Origin: Symsagittifera roscoffensis
Lineage: Eukaryota; Xenacoelomorpha; Acoela; Convolutidae
Assembly (NCBI RefSeq): GCF_963678635.1
Contig: NC_087064.1
Location: 37,333,716 to 37,397,715 of the forward strand
DNA: 64,000 nucleotides
Reading direction: 5' to 3'
Position 1 is the first letter of the stretch. Each line of letters opens with the position of its first letter. Both the position numbers and the translations under genes were made by a program. Shown piece by piece: positions 1-11,375 of this stretch. The notes below the pieces were generated by a model. That model was not told the DNA's origin. It made no database searches and saw only the letters and a program-made list of their open reading frames with translations.

Positions 1-1161
1 TAACCGTAACTCTCTTTGTTCCGCTTCCATTGTCATTCGCGACAAGTTCTTTGCCAGGTGTTCATCCGTCCTTTTCTTCAAGCGTTTTTCGCTTCTACCA
101 ACTTCTTGTCTATTGCGGTTTATTTATTCCCGCAGACTTTCTCTCTCGACGTGGACTGCCCTTTCTAGTTCACTCAATCTTATGGACATCTGTTCATTCT
201 GTTCTCCTATTCTGCCCACTATGTTGGTCAAGGCTTCTTCAATTAATACTCCGTTATCCACTAGTGGCGTCACAAGTGGCGGTGTCACCCTGTCGATCCC
301 AGGTAGCTTGGTGCTGGTCGGGATTTGGGCTTTGATTCTCTGCCTCGACGTCTTTCCATTATCCTCCTCTGGATCCACCGGTGCGTTGCTCAGCCCTGTG
401 TTTCTACTCTCCCCCGTTCGCGTTTCCGATTTTGTCATACTCACGAAGTCCCCTGACTGGCCTGATGTGTTTGTGGTTTTGCTTATTGTCCTCACTACAC
501 CAAATTGGTCCATGATGCCACTACCTCTGTCGGTGTATGCTTCATTCTCCTGAGTCGAACTATTGAGGCTGACTCGAGATCCAAAGTCAACTTGCTCTTC
601 ATCTTCCTCTTCTTCTTCCTGGGATTCTCCTTCATCGCCTGTACCCGCTCCCATGGTAAATGGAAAGATGTTTCCGAAAGTGTTCTTCACTCTTTCTGAA
701 AATGATGAGGACGTTGCCTGTTTCTCTGTCACGCCTGCCATCATGGTGTTGTCTGTGGGAGATCTTCTAGTTGGCACAATTTCAGTAAAGATGTCGGACA
801 GTTCCGACATCTCCTCTCGGTCCAGTGTCCCGGCGCAAGTGGCAAAAACTTGGCCTTATTCTACCGATGTAGATTCACTCGCGAGCCTTCTGTTTCCTCT
901 CCCCTCCGGTTCATGTATTTACTGGTTCTCATCCATGGCCTGGTCCGGATGGACCTCCACTTCTAGCATTGCTTTTCGCTCTTCTGAGGACTTTTGACTC
1001 CTGGTCTCAACCGTTCTGCCTGAAACCGTCTCCCCTTTGTCGGTCCGGGTTCGTGTGATCCTTTCCACAAAAGGTTCGTTCATCGCTTTTCTCTGTTTCT
1101 CCGGTATAAATTTCCTTGATCTATCACTTAGTTTAGGTATCCTTGACTTGTCTAAACTCAT
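1..1161 (-). pseudogene. Gag-like coiled-coil frame with in-frame stops
   Basis: One minus-strand frame can be followed from ATG at 1161 to the window edge, broken by in-frame stops at 919-921, 856-858 and 124-126. The first part is basic and rich in Arg, Lys and Glu. The middle has a run of acidic residues (about 605-620). The last part, on both sides of the stop at 124, is a Glu/Arg/Leu-rich heptad-like stretch that looks like a coiled coil. No zinc knuckle or protease is visible. Length, charge pattern and coiled coil resemble a retroelement Gag or ORF1 protein, but I recognise no family. The protein continues beyond the window. It could instead be a decayed host coiled-coil gene. Confidence 0.4.
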
Positions 1162-1880
1162 TTTTGATTCATCACTTCTTACTGCCTATACCCTCAATTC
1201 GATTGCTAATGTCCTTTTAATCTGACTACTGATAATTATAACACAACTTGTATGTTATCACAGTACAGCGTGGATACAATTTATTCACAATAAACGATTA
1301 TTAGTTATAAAATGTGAAGCTATCACGGTATGATGATTTCAGTCTATTTAAAAGATAGTGTTGTCACTATCCAATCAAGCACAAATATTTTTGATTTGAA
1401 ACCAAAAATAACAAAATTAAGAATATTTTCTTTGAAAAACGTATGTGTTTTGTACTTTTACTCAGTCGCAAAACAATAGTTGAACTTGTTTCTAAAGAAA
1501 ACAATTTCCCTGCTGGGTGCTGCACCAATCAGACAACACTCTAAGGCAAAGGTTTCTCAAGTGGGCGTCTATTGCACCCACCGAGCCCTGTGTTACCTAT
1601 CTGCCTTCGGACTGCCCGAGCTAGACCTACTAAAATCCTCAGGGCAATCATTTTTCTCAAAAACGTTTTGAATTTCGATCCACACCAATGAGAGACATAC
1701 TCTTGTTCAATTTAGACTTAGTGTCGCGAATATCCGAGTTTAGACCTGTTTTGTTTTGGTTTGGTTTTTTATTAAAGGCAAGTTACCAGTACAGTCACTG
1801 GTTCCCAGCCTATCTCTTAATAACTTAATACCTTAAACTACTTTCTTTTCTTTTGTCATCTTAAGTCTTGACAATACAAT
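1162..1880. other. Unassigned AT-rich DNA
   Basis: No coding frame or RNA gene is evident here. The stretch 1500-1660 is more GC-rich than its surroundings but matches nothing else in the window. It could be the 5' flank or terminal repeat of the gag-like element at 1-1161. I see no partner copy that would prove a long terminal repeat. Confidence 0.4.
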
Positions 1881-2160
1881 ACCCCTCCGGATTGACAAAA
1901 AAAGGACCCCTCCGGATTGGCAAAAACAGGACCCCTCCGGATTGGTAAAAACAGGACCCCTCCGGATTGGCAAAATTAGGACCCCTCCGGATTGGCAAAA
2001 TTGGGACCCCTCCGGATTGGGAAAAATAGGACCCCTCTGGTTTGGCAAAATTATACCCCTCCGGATTGGCAAAACTAGACCCCTCCGGATTGGCAAAATT
2101 GGACCCCTCCGGATTGGCAGATTTGGGACCCCTCCGGATTGGGACCCCTCCGGGTTTCTA
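1881..2160. repeat. 25-bp minisatellite, about 12 units
   Basis: Twelve head-to-tail units begin at 1881, 1906, 1931, 1956, 1981, 2006, 2031, 2055, 2079, 2103, 2128 and 2144. Each starts ACCCCTCCGGATTGG followed by an A/T-rich spacer. The period is 25 bp, with a few 24-bp units and two shortened last units. Runs of translatable frame across it are simply the repeat read as codons. Single copies of the CCCCTCCGGATTG core also lie near 2274 and 2826, and weaker ones near 3299 and 3899. Confidence 0.9.
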
Positions 2161-4410
2161 AAAACAAACTCTCGGGGACTTTTTAAATTTTCACCCGAAA
2201 CCCTTCCGGATACGTTTTCCGATGCTATTATGCTGTTTGAACTAACTAGGAAGGGTGTATCGTCTTTCCTTAGACCCCTCCGGATTGAATTTAAGCCTCT
2301 TAATTGACAATTCACTCAATTCAACGGTGAAGGGTCTAATCACTAGCCTAGTTTGGACTTGACTATGGTTTTCTAGTCCCCTTAGCCTTCCTTTTTCGTC
2401 TAAAGCAGCGTTAGATTGCCTCATTCAACCGTTACTACCCTTTGCTAGGGGTGTAAGGGCTTTCCAAAAACACGTGAAGGGTCTACCTTCCCGAATTAGT
2501 GAATTTGCTAAAAACAATCCTGAAAAACTTTACGCTTACTTTTTTCAATAATTGATAATTCTATGAGTAAGCTGACCTAATTTCTGATCTAATAGTTCCA
2601 AGATCAACTAGATCTGTCAATTAGTTCCAACGTTATTAACCACAACGTCTTTTTCTAAAATCAAAAAATTTTCTCTCTTATAGGTTCTGCCTAACTTGTT
2701 TCGCAATTCTGTTCTTTGCGACCTAAACTTTATTGATCAGAGCTCAAAAGGCTTAAATTCTTCTAGTTCAATGCAAAAACCCGAAAACGCTCTAGTTGAA
2801 AAAATTTGCAAAAACTATGCTATTTGGACCCCTTCGGATTGATAAATCCACTAAATCAAAAACGTTCGATTTCTCTGTAACCCGGAAGGTTATTGGTAAA
2901 CGGGTTTTAAAACCTGTCGATTCACTAGTGGACGTTGTCCGAACAACAATTTTACTGTCCTAATTCAAAAATTTCAAAAAATTTTCTTATTTTATAGTGT
3001 TCTGTTTTTTCAAAAATCACTAAAATTTGGTTTTTGGTACCCAAATAGTTCCAACCACTTCTGAACTAAACTCAACCGGTTCTGCCTATTATACTAGTAC
3101 AGTTACGATGTAACTCACTAATTTAGCGCTTTTTTCCGGTTCAAAAAATATAGATATCTCGAAAATTGCGATTTGTGGGGGGATCAAAATATCGCTATTT
3201 TGACCCTAAAAACCGGCCCGCTTACTGTGTTTTTCACTGAAAAACGATATAGGAGTAGTAATATATGCTGTATTGATAAAAATAATAGTAATACTATACG
3301 CCTCCGGGTTTGTTCAATATCCGAATTAATGTGCTTAACTCGGAAATTCCCAGTTCGGTGAAGGGTCACTACAGTGCAGCACTGTCGAGCCCCCCCCCCA
3401 CAGATTACTATCTGATTTTTTGTACCAAAAGGGATACAAAACTTGTTAACGATACCCAACAGTCGATTGTTGTTGTCGTTGAGGCCCCTCTTGTCGCTCT
3501 TTGAACTGCTTGCCGGATCAGTCTTCTTCACTAATCCCGAGACCCTTCCGTAATGAGAGCAAATTAGCATTAACGTGCCTAAATACTCACATAACCCTAC
3601 AGTACAAGCCTCACAAACGGGCCACACAATTGATCGTAACAATCTCAACTGATATAAATGCCTGTAACTACACTATATCTAACAACAACAACAAACGGGA
3701 GGGTAGGATCACATCTCGTCTGGGGGGATGATTTCTATTGATTTTATACTTTTTTATAGTTTTTGGTTTTTTCGGTTATTTTTTATAACTCCTAGTTTCT
3801 CATTATCAGAAAATGAATCTAGATGTTATTTAAATTCAATTCAGGGCATGACCAGAAAGCTAAAAGTTCGTGTAAAACAGATTAAATTCAAGTCTCGAGA
3901 CCCATCCGGATTCCTGAATCCGGGGAAATAACACTCTTATTTCCTTTCCGGAAGGCTGGACACACTGTTCCAAGACCCCTCACCGTTGGCGTGAATGGCT
4001 CTGTAACGATTGTAGCGACACAATCGTTACAACTCGGAGCGGTCTCTGCTAATACTCTGTCGTCGGTCGTTAATTCTTTCGTACTAGTTTTCACTTTTAC
4101 TATCGTTTGTTTTGTTTTTCTTCTGCTTTTCTTTTAAAATAGCCATTTCGACGTTTCTCGAAAGTGCGGCGTCACAAATCGAATTTTTAAAATTTAAAAA
4201 CTTCAGAATCTTCTGACCTTCACAGTTTGTCTAATCGTTCAAATAACGTCGCTAATCTACTAAAACTGCCAATTCTCAAGGTCAGCGGCCACCAGTTCGA
4301 AATTGCACTTTTGTTCATCATGGTCGAATGTCACATGCAACAAGAGTGGCGGTAGTCAATGGATTCAGTGAGATCTATGCGACCTTTGGTATTAATACAA
4401 CTTTTTGAAA
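2161..4410. other. Unassigned AT-rich DNA with scattered minisatellite cores
   Basis: No gene is supported. Isolated copies of the CCTCCGGATT core of the neighbouring minisatellite are scattered through it. A C homopolymer lies at about 3391-3400, and an 8-bp-arm hairpin built on TCAAAATA/TATTTTGA lies near 3185-3206. Short open frames lack motifs and look accidental. Confidence 0.4.
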
Positions 4411-4632
4411 ATGTAACAGTCGCCTACTTAAATCACATACGAGATTAAGAAAAATAGGCCCTATAACCATTGGCTCAAGAACCAGGGACACTATCTCTTG
4501 TGTTTTTGTAACGCATTCAGTCGGAGCCATTTCGGTTCACTTGCGACATGAGACTAAAAACCGTGTTACAGCCTAAAGGCTACTACCAAAATAACCCAAC
4601 TCTAGAAATAAGAACGCCCCCATTGATAGAGT
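4411..4632 (+). repeat. Dispersed repeat A, copy 1
   Basis: About 220 bp that recur in the same orientation at 11152-11375 with roughly 80% identity by eye. Both begin AATGTAACAGTCGCC and end near GCCCCCA. Here it directly precedes ORF1 of a decayed non-LTR element, so it may be that element's 5' untranslated region. Copy 2 has no recognisable ORF1 after it. Confidence 0.7.
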
Positions 4633-4639
4633 TGTCAAA

Positions 4640-5155
4640 GAAAGTATTGTAGATTATGTACCTGTTTCTGATCCGAGTTATGCAGCTGTTACTGCCACGC
4701 TTGTTGTACATGTTATACATGTACCTGCTCCAGTTGATAATCATTGGACTCGTGAGTTGAAGTTTGGTGGTTTTTCTGAAAGCAAAGGTGAATTCAACTC
4801 AAAAGCAGCGTCTAATATTTTCAGTTTGAATTCTCTTTGTCACATCTTGGGGAAGAAAACCATGTACGTGTGAAATCATTCAGACGTCTTGGTAAGGAAA
4901 ACCCCGATGCGTCCCGACCCAGAATTTCTACTCGCAGTTTGATTGCAAGAAGCTTCTATCCAAGTCCTACAAGCTGAAAATTTTTTGGCCTCCTAATTAT
5001 ATTTCGAAATCGTCGTCACCCTCAGAGCAAGTCACACGGCGTAAACTCCTCAAACTGAGATTTGATGTATCAACAAGAGACAACATTCCGAAAAAAGACT
5101 TGAAAATACGTAATCTGAAGTTACTGGAAACTATCGCTCCTGAATGACTGTCAGA
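4640..5155 (+). pseudogene. Decayed ORF1 of APE-type non-LTR retrotransposon
   Basis: Translation in shifting frames around 4830-5150 gives an RRLGK motif, then RPRIST, a KSYKLK stretch, PNYIS and a basic tail. That order is typical of the C-terminal part of CR1/Jockey-type ORF1 proteins, which bind element RNA. Stops and frameshifts break the frame. It lies just upstream of an ORF2 remnant on the same strand, as expected for the family. The N-terminal zinc-finger or PHD part often found in these proteins is not recognisable. Confidence 0.55.
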
Positions 5156-5165
5156 GTTAAAGTAG

Positions 5166-7905
5166 TGCCCTGTTAATGTTCAAAGTCTTATCAATATCTA
5201 CTCTTTATTACTGAGACATGGCTCTACAATGATATTACTTGCCATGTACTTTTCTCATTAAATGATTACATTGTAGTTTCTCGTTGTGACAGGTTAAACG
5301 GTGTCCACAGTGCTTCTCTGTTCTTATTGAATGCCGTAAAGGTTATCTTTTCAATTTCTTTCATTGCTACAGTTTTTGTGACTTCAGTTGTTCAATTGTC
5401 ATCAATATCAATCACACGTTTTTTTGTTTGATAGTTTGTTTATAATCCCCCCTCTCAGTTCCGTCTATCGCGTTGAAAACCACTGTGATGAGGGGCTCGA
5501 ACACATAAGTCGCTGCCCGTCAGACCAAACTGTGTTTGCTGATCTAGGAGACTTCAATTTAGCTGACGTCTGTTGGAGCTCATACTATGCATCTTCTGAA
5601 TATTCGATGAACATTTTGAGCGCGTTTGATGATCTCAATCTGTTTCAATTAGTGAGTTTTCTGACTATTTTGTCTGGTAATACTCTAGATTTTTTCTGGT
5701 CGAATGATCCACAGAGATTTGTTGTCTATCGTTCAGAAAAAAACCTACTCAGATCATTATCCCAATTTCGCTCATTTGCATGTCTCTGGTGATGATTGTT
5801 TTACACCTGATGTCTCAAAGCAATCGTATTCAAAGAAACGTTTCAATACTGAACGTTTTAGTTGTTTTTCAGAAACTCTTAACATCAAATTGTATTCAAA
5901 CTCTTAAAATGATTTGATTTCCTCTCCATTTTTGATGTTTCTATTAAAGCCGCACTTGATGATTCATGCCCTTAAAAGATTGAAAGAAGACATGATTTTC
6001 CTGATGACTACTCTTCTCATTTTATTCATTTAGCCAATAAACTCAGAAATTTGGTACGGAATTTTGTTTCAAATCTGTCTTATATGACTCGGTTAGAGAG
6101 TGTTTCCACCAACTCAGTTTTGTTTTCAGAATGTTTTTTCCTTCCTCTCCTTCTTGTGCTTTTAATTTCTTGAAACAGTTTAAGAAGTCCCAATCATTCC
6201 CAAAAACTTCATTTTGGCAGCAAGCAAGCTATCTGTGGCGAGTCTATCAATGAACGTTTCAACGAATATTTTGCTTCTGTTTTCCGGAAGCCTGTGTCTG
6301 ACTGTACTGCACCAACTGTTTCTCCTGATTCCGATATCAAATTATCGGAAGTCTATGTGTCGTCGACTGTCAATTCATGTTTACAATCCGTTAAAACCAC
6401 CTGTTCTGTTGACTGTATTCCTGCTTTGTTTATAAATGTTTATAAATGTTGTACGTCGTTACTTTACCTTCTTGTTTGTTTTCTTTTTTTAACATTATTA
6501 TTATCAGCACTTGCGGCTTGCCTGCTGCCTGAAAATGCGCTTTTGTTACTCCAATTCTGCAGTCTGGGTCTCCTGGTGATATTACAAACTACAGACCTAT
6601 CAGTATTTTACGCCACCTCGCTTTATGTTTTGAGCAAGTTCTTTTTAATTATATATATATATCCGTAGACTCGAAAACATTTGTCAAACTCTCAGCATGG
6701 TTTCCTAAAACAATGATCAACTGTAACACAGTTTTAATTGTTTCCAGATGAAGAAAACCAGACTTGTGATTTCAACGTTCCTTCTGCTCCTGTTTATTTT
6801 GACTTTAGTAAAGCCTTTGATTCTGTTCGTCATGATATCGTTCTAAAGAAGCTATCAATATATGGTTTCGATCATGATTTTTTGTTAATTTTTTCGTCGT
6901 ATCTCTGCAACCGATCACAGTTTGTTCGTGTAAACGCTCTCATTTCCAATCCACGTCCTGTTACTAGTATTGTTCCTCAAGGCAGCGTCTTGGTGCCACT
7001 TCTTTTACTACTTTTTATCAATGATCTGCCAGAGTGTATAGAATTTTCCAGTTTTTATTTGTTCGCTGACATACAAAGTTGTTTTCTACCGATATTACTT
7101 CTCTACAGCATGATACTGATTCCTTTCTTTTACAAACTGGTATACTGCAAATGATACATCGATCAATCACGGTTAGTGCAACCTCATTGTTTTCAAAGGC
7201 AATTTTCCTCGTCATGTGATGATCAACAACCAGGACATAACTGCCTCAAAGAAGTAAGAGACCTGGGATTACATGTCTCTGATGACTTGAACTGGATGAC
7301 ACGTATCAATCATAATGTGTTATCATGTAACAAGTCAGTTCATTTTATCAAACACAATTTTCAATTCACTGTCTTTCAATCCACCAAGCTCATTTTTGTT
7401 AGCATGTGAATCAAGAGTAAGTTTTTTATGCATCTCCTGTTTGGTTTCCTTTTTATATTGTATCCGAAAACTTGAAATTTTCAATCGAAAGTGTCTGAAA
7501 TGAGCTATATTTTCAATGCCCTATAAAGACCTGTTATCTCTCACGAAAACTCTGATACTATCTGATACCATCTTTTTTTCAACCATGTGTTACTGTTCTA
7601 CAAAAGGTTACATGGTCTTACAGAGCTGCCGTTTTCTGCGTATTTCTTTTTTAAGGTGACCACCAGCCAGGAGTCCACCATCCTCTGCACAATTCAAACA
7701 GCAAAAAGATGGCTGACCGAAAAATACTTCTTTCATCGCGTTGAGAAATGCGTTGATCCGTCTTGGTGTAGACATCTTTGCTCCCCTCGTGTCTTTCAAG
7801 AGAAGAGTCAAAGAACTTTTTTAGAGAGAACTATGTCAACTTTTGATCAACTGAACTGTTGTTCATGGTTCTTGAATTGCACCTGTTCAAACTGTCGATC
7901 TTGAC
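5166..7905 (+). pseudogene. Decayed ORF2 (APE endonuclease plus RT), CR1/Jockey-like
   Basis: Frame fragments follow the order of an APE-type non-LTR ORF2. An NVQSLI start is near 5178. GDFNLADVCW, the APE catalytic GDFN motif, lies at about 5550-5580, followed by a LDFFWSND-like end near 5690. RT palm motif A, FDFSKAFDSV, is near 6800. VPQGSVLVPL and FINDLP, the motif B region, are near 6975-7030, with a damaged FAD at about 7065 where FADD belongs. EVRDLGLHVSDDLNW is near 7251. A C-terminal FKRRVKELF-like end is near 7795. Many stops, frameshifts and a dinucleotide change in the catalytic FADD make it non-functional. It would have encoded target-primed reverse transcription. Confidence 0.8.
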
Positions 7906-8640
7906 TCGATTTTTTGTTTTTATTTTTGCATTAATATATTTAAGGGAAATATTTCTTTCATCAATATCATCACCCAAAACTTTCCGATAATTAATGGTGG
8001 TTGCTGATTTTGCGTGGAGAACAAAAAACTAAAACACACCCGAAACAAAGCCCGCCCCATTTTCTATGGTCGGAACGAAAAAAAAATAAATGAATGAACA
8101 GAGAGGCAAGGCGAAGCGGAAAAACCTTTCAATTCAAAATCTTAGCCTAAAAAAACTGAAAAACGTTGAAAAAAAACCAAATCTACCCAAAAATTTTGTA
8201 TGTTTCGATAAAAAATCACTCTGCGCAAACATGTAAAGCAAAACATTCGATTATTACAATAGCAACGGAAAAAATCTTACGAAGCGGAAACAAGGCCAAC
8301 ATTTTTTAAGTAGACTCCAGTTGATCCAAAAAAATGGACTCCCTAAAAAATTTTCGTCCCCATGAATTTGAAAGGAGCAGCAAAAAGTAAAATGGCTAAA
8401 ATAGCGAAAATTAAATTGGGACACAGCCCTAATAGCGCGCCCAGTTTAATAAACTGCACATATTGAGTAAAACTCAGATGTAGTTACTGAGGATAACGAC
8501 ATTTAACCAGAATTTTTACGGTGTCGCGTGCCTGATAACGGTGTTTTTTTTTCGAATCAAGCGGTGCACAGCTTCCAATTGAAACTCCTGAGATCTGAGA
8601 TAAGCCGGGAAAATGCGGATAAGGATAAAGTATCGGGTAA
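7906..8640. other. Unassigned AT-rich DNA, includes repeat R copy 1
   Basis: This region follows the non-LTR ORF2 remnant and may hold its 3' untranslated region. No polyA tail or simple-repeat tail is visible. It contains the first copy of a short dispersed repeat (about 8148-8300), annotated separately. No coding potential was seen. Confidence 0.4.
8148..8300 (+). repeat. Repeat R, copy 1
   Basis: About 150 bp recurring at 9627-9770. Shared landmarks include AAAAACGTTGAAAAAA, ATTTTGTATGT, CAAACATGT and TTACGAAGC. Each copy precedes a fragment of the same Penelope-like element, so the pair marks a direct duplication of a repeat-plus-PLE unit. A short piece of the same sequence also ends the inverted PLE fragment near 11030. 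Confidence 0.7.
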
Positions 8641-9626
8641 CTAGGGAAAGCAGGGGAGGTAGTGAGAATGGGTATAGATGAGAAGTGGTGGCCTTCGTTA
8701 AAATTCTATTTGAACCTGCAAGCAAAGTGTAGTGTCAATAACCTGATAAGGCGACACAAGAAAAAGCTTGAAAAAGTTCCGGAAAGACAGGATAGACCAT
8801 TAAAAAACTTGTATGAAAGGTCAGTCAGAATCTTAGATGAAGTGATTTTGCCGCAGTGGGTGCGAAAAATCTTAAGTTTTGAACCAAAACATCCAGTACG
8901 AGACAAAATCAATAAAATTCACTTCCTTGCGGACCTTGTTAGCTTTTTGTCTGAACTAAAGTTATATAAAATACCCTGAGAAAAACTATGTGAGATTAAA
9001 GCAGCTGCAAAAAGATATGCTAATTCATTTCTTTGTTGATTCTGATAGTTTTTTTGTCTGAAATGAACTTCCTGACAAAGGTGTTGAAGAAGCCAGAAAG
9101 TATTTGAAGGACAAAGGTCTTCTGGCAGTGCCGTTTGATAATGGGGAGGGTTTTTGTGTAATGAAAAAGGAGACTAATGAGAAGAAACTGAAAGATTTAT
9201 TACAGGCAGAACAATTTACTGAAAGGAAGAAGCTGACAGACAGCGTAATCATAAAAATTGAAAAAGACATAAACAAAGAGTTACTCGTCATGAAAAAGAA
9301 GGACGAGATTAGCGAAGAGCTGTGTACTAGGTTGAGATCAACGGGGGCGCAGCCAGCAAGGCTGTATGGTTGAGCAAAAGTACACAAACAAGGCACACCA
9401 CTTCTTCTTGCCGTCCTTTCTTTGCCTGGTAGCTAATATGACCACCTAAATAAAACATTGGCAAAATACTTTGATAAAATTGAGAGGCAAACGTAGAAAT
9501 ATCACTCAAATGGCCAGGGAAAGGTTGGAGAAAACAGAATTGTACTCTGATGAGAGTATAATCTCCCTTGATGTTAAGTGTTTATACACTAATCTTCCGC
9601 TCACAGAAGCTGTTGAAATAGCCAAA
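8641..9626 (+). pseudogene. Penelope-like element fragment, N-terminal part and early RT
   Basis: An open frame from about 8662 to 8977 ends in VRKILSFEPKHPVRD, resembling the pre-RT region of PLE proteins (the sequence before the conserved GPKHPV-like motif). After a break, 9104-9373 is open and aligns closely with the start of the PLE frame at 57232 (GLLAVPFD, NKELL, EISEEL, QPARLYG). A TGA follows at the glycine-leucine of the expected YGLAKVHK motif. The frame then decays through SLPGS and a partial SLDVK-like motif near 9570. This is the only place in the window that keeps the PLE N-terminus. Copies elsewhere are 5' truncated. Confidence 0.75.
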
Positions 9627-9770
9627 AAAAAAGAAAAACGTTGAAAAAACCAAGTCTACCCAAAATTTCGTATGTCTCGATAAAAGTTCACTCTGGGCAA
9701 ACATGTCAAGTAAAACAATCGAATATTACATTGGCATCGGGAAAAAAGCTTACGAAGCAAAAAAAGAGAC
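9627..9770 (+). repeat. Repeat R, copy 2
   Basis: Second copy of the sequence at 8148-8300. It interrupts the first PLE fragment and leads into the second one, which restarts at an earlier point of the RT. That places the duplication breakpoint here. Confidence 0.65.
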
Positions 9771-10520
9771 ATTTGAGAGGAGACTGAAAGCTTTATTACA
9801 GGCAGATCAATTTAGTGAGAGGAAGAATTTGACAAAAAGCATGATCATAAAAACTTAAAAAGATATAAACAAAGAGTTGCTCGCTATGAAAAAGAAGGAC
9901 GAGTTTACCAAAGCGCTGTATACTAAGTTGAGATCAATGGGGGCGCAGCCGGCCGGCTAGGCTGTATGGTTTAGCAAAAACATACAAACAAGGCACAACA
10001 CTTCGTTCCGTCCTTTCTTTGCCTGGTAGCTCATATGACCACCTATATAAAACATTGGCCAAATGTTTTGATAGAATTGAGGGGGCAAACATAGAAACGA
10101 ACACTCAAATGGCCAAGGAGATCGTGGAGAAAACAGAATTAGACTCTGATGAGAGTATAATCTCCCTTCGTGTAAATATTTACACACCAACCTCTATCTC
10201 AAGGAAGCTGTTGAAATAGCCCTGAGAAGATTATATGAGCAAATCAATAGACCAGAACTACCTCGCAAGAATTTGAAAAAACTACTAAATTTGGCAGTGA
10301 GTAGGGTACATTTTAAAGCAATGATTGTGGTATGTACACAAAGACGGTTTAACAATGGGCTCCTCCCTTGCGGTAATTTTGGCCAATTTGTGACTCAAAG
10401 AATACGAACCTGCATTAATGAAGGAAGTACCAAAGTTGACTGTGCTAAATAAGGATAACAAGGAAGTATGCCCTGGATGTCAGAAAGAGGAAGCATATTG
10501 AACTAAAGGGGTAGAATTCT
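9771..10520 (+). pseudogene. Penelope-like element fragment, RT through start of PHD insertion
   Basis: Frames restart upstream of the previous fragment's end and run through NKELLAMKKKDE, the QPA.RLYG region, IEGANIETNT, a damaged SLDVKNLYT motif near 10170, KEAVEIAL and LAVSRVHFK. A damaged GLAMGASLAV motif is near 10350 and LKEYEPAL near 10398. It ends in CPGCQKE at about 10467 followed by TKGVEF. Those last residues match the first zinc-ligand pair of the PHD finger in the PLE at 57232. Homology then stops. Multiple stops make it a pseudogene. Confidence 0.75.
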
Positions 10521-10804
10521 CGTTTTTTCAGATCTTTGTTCGTTTCATAAAAATTATAAGGAACTTTTGTAAAATTTTTGAAACTGAGGTGGTGAAAAAA
10601 TCCAAAACTACAAACAGTTTTAAAAACATGTACCCATAGCCGCACTGTGAGGTGGTGCTGCATTTTTTAATCAAAGATTTTTTACTTGTTCTAGATAACT
10701 GATGGTGGCTGTTTTGCCCAAAAATGTTTTGAATTCATCATTGATATGTACTGGATGTTTTACCTCTTAATTTTATCAAAGTAATTTGCCAATGTTTTAA
10801 TTAA
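10521..10804. other. Unassigned spacer with PLE 3'-end-like motif
   Basis: No coding sequence. At about 10699-10735 the sequence reads CTGATGG, then a GGC/GCC hairpin, then CAAAAATG. It looks like a decayed hammerhead core of the kind found at PLE 3' ends, with two conserved core bases changed. It is in the plus orientation, as is the PLE fragment upstream. Confidence 0.35.
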
Positions 10805-11046
10805 GTGGTCATTTTAGCTACCAGGCAAAGTAAGGATGGCAAGAAGAAGTGGTGTGCCTTGTTTGTGTACTTTTGCTCAACCATACAGCCTCGCCGGCTG
10901 CGCCCCCGTCGATCTCAACCTAGTACACAGCGCTTCGCTAATCTCGTCCTTCTTTTTCATGACGAGTAACTCTTTGCTTATGTCTTTTTCAATTTTTGTG
11001 ATCACGCTGTCTGTCAAAACCGCGTGCACTCTGGGCAAACATGTCT
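10805..11046 (-). pseudogene. Inverted PLE fragment
   Basis: Reverse complement of about 9235-9440: the stretch encoding the KEL..MKKKDE region through QPARLYG and the SLPGS region. With the forward copy it makes an inverted repeat of about 210 bp with a 1.4-kb spacer. Part of repeat R (CACTCTGGGCAAACATGTC) follows at about 11027, so the inverted block includes the repeat R junction. Confidence 0.8.
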
Positions 11047-11151
11047 GGGCAACAGCCCTTGTTTTGCGTCCGATTTAGTAGCAAAAAAATAGACCCTCCA
11101 GTTTATCGTTTTTAGTTGAACTTCCAATAGTTTTTGTGCTTCCATTCGTAA

Positions 11152-11375
11152 TGTAACAGTCGCCGACTTAAGTCACATATGAGGTTAAGAAAAACAGGCC
11201 CTATAACCATTTGTTCAAGGGTCAGGGACACTACCTCTTGTGCTTTTGTACCTCATTCAGTCGGAACAAATTCGGTTCGTGTAAGACATAAGACTACAAT
11301 TCGTGTAACCGCTTGAAGGCCACTACCAAAATACTCGCCCTAGAAATGAGAAAGCCCCCACGGCTAGGTCTCTAA
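11152..11375 (+). repeat. Dispersed repeat A, copy 2
   Basis: Second copy of the sequence at 4411-4632, same orientation. Matches run from AATGTAACAGTCGCC through GGCCCTATAACCAT and CTACCAAAATA. No ORF1-like coding sequence follows it, so this copy is a solo remnant. Confidence 0.7.

Noticed and set aside
1300-1760. Long terminal repeat upstream of the gag-like frame
   Set aside because: No second copy, no TG..CA termini I can pair, and no primer-binding site seen.
1881-2160. CRISPR-like array
   Set aside because: Units are contiguous 25-mers without unique spacers, in eukaryotic DNA. This is a minisatellite.
1833-2315. A 160-codon minus-strand protein with PIRRG repeats
   Set aside because: It is the minisatellite read as codons, and the plus strand is equally open.
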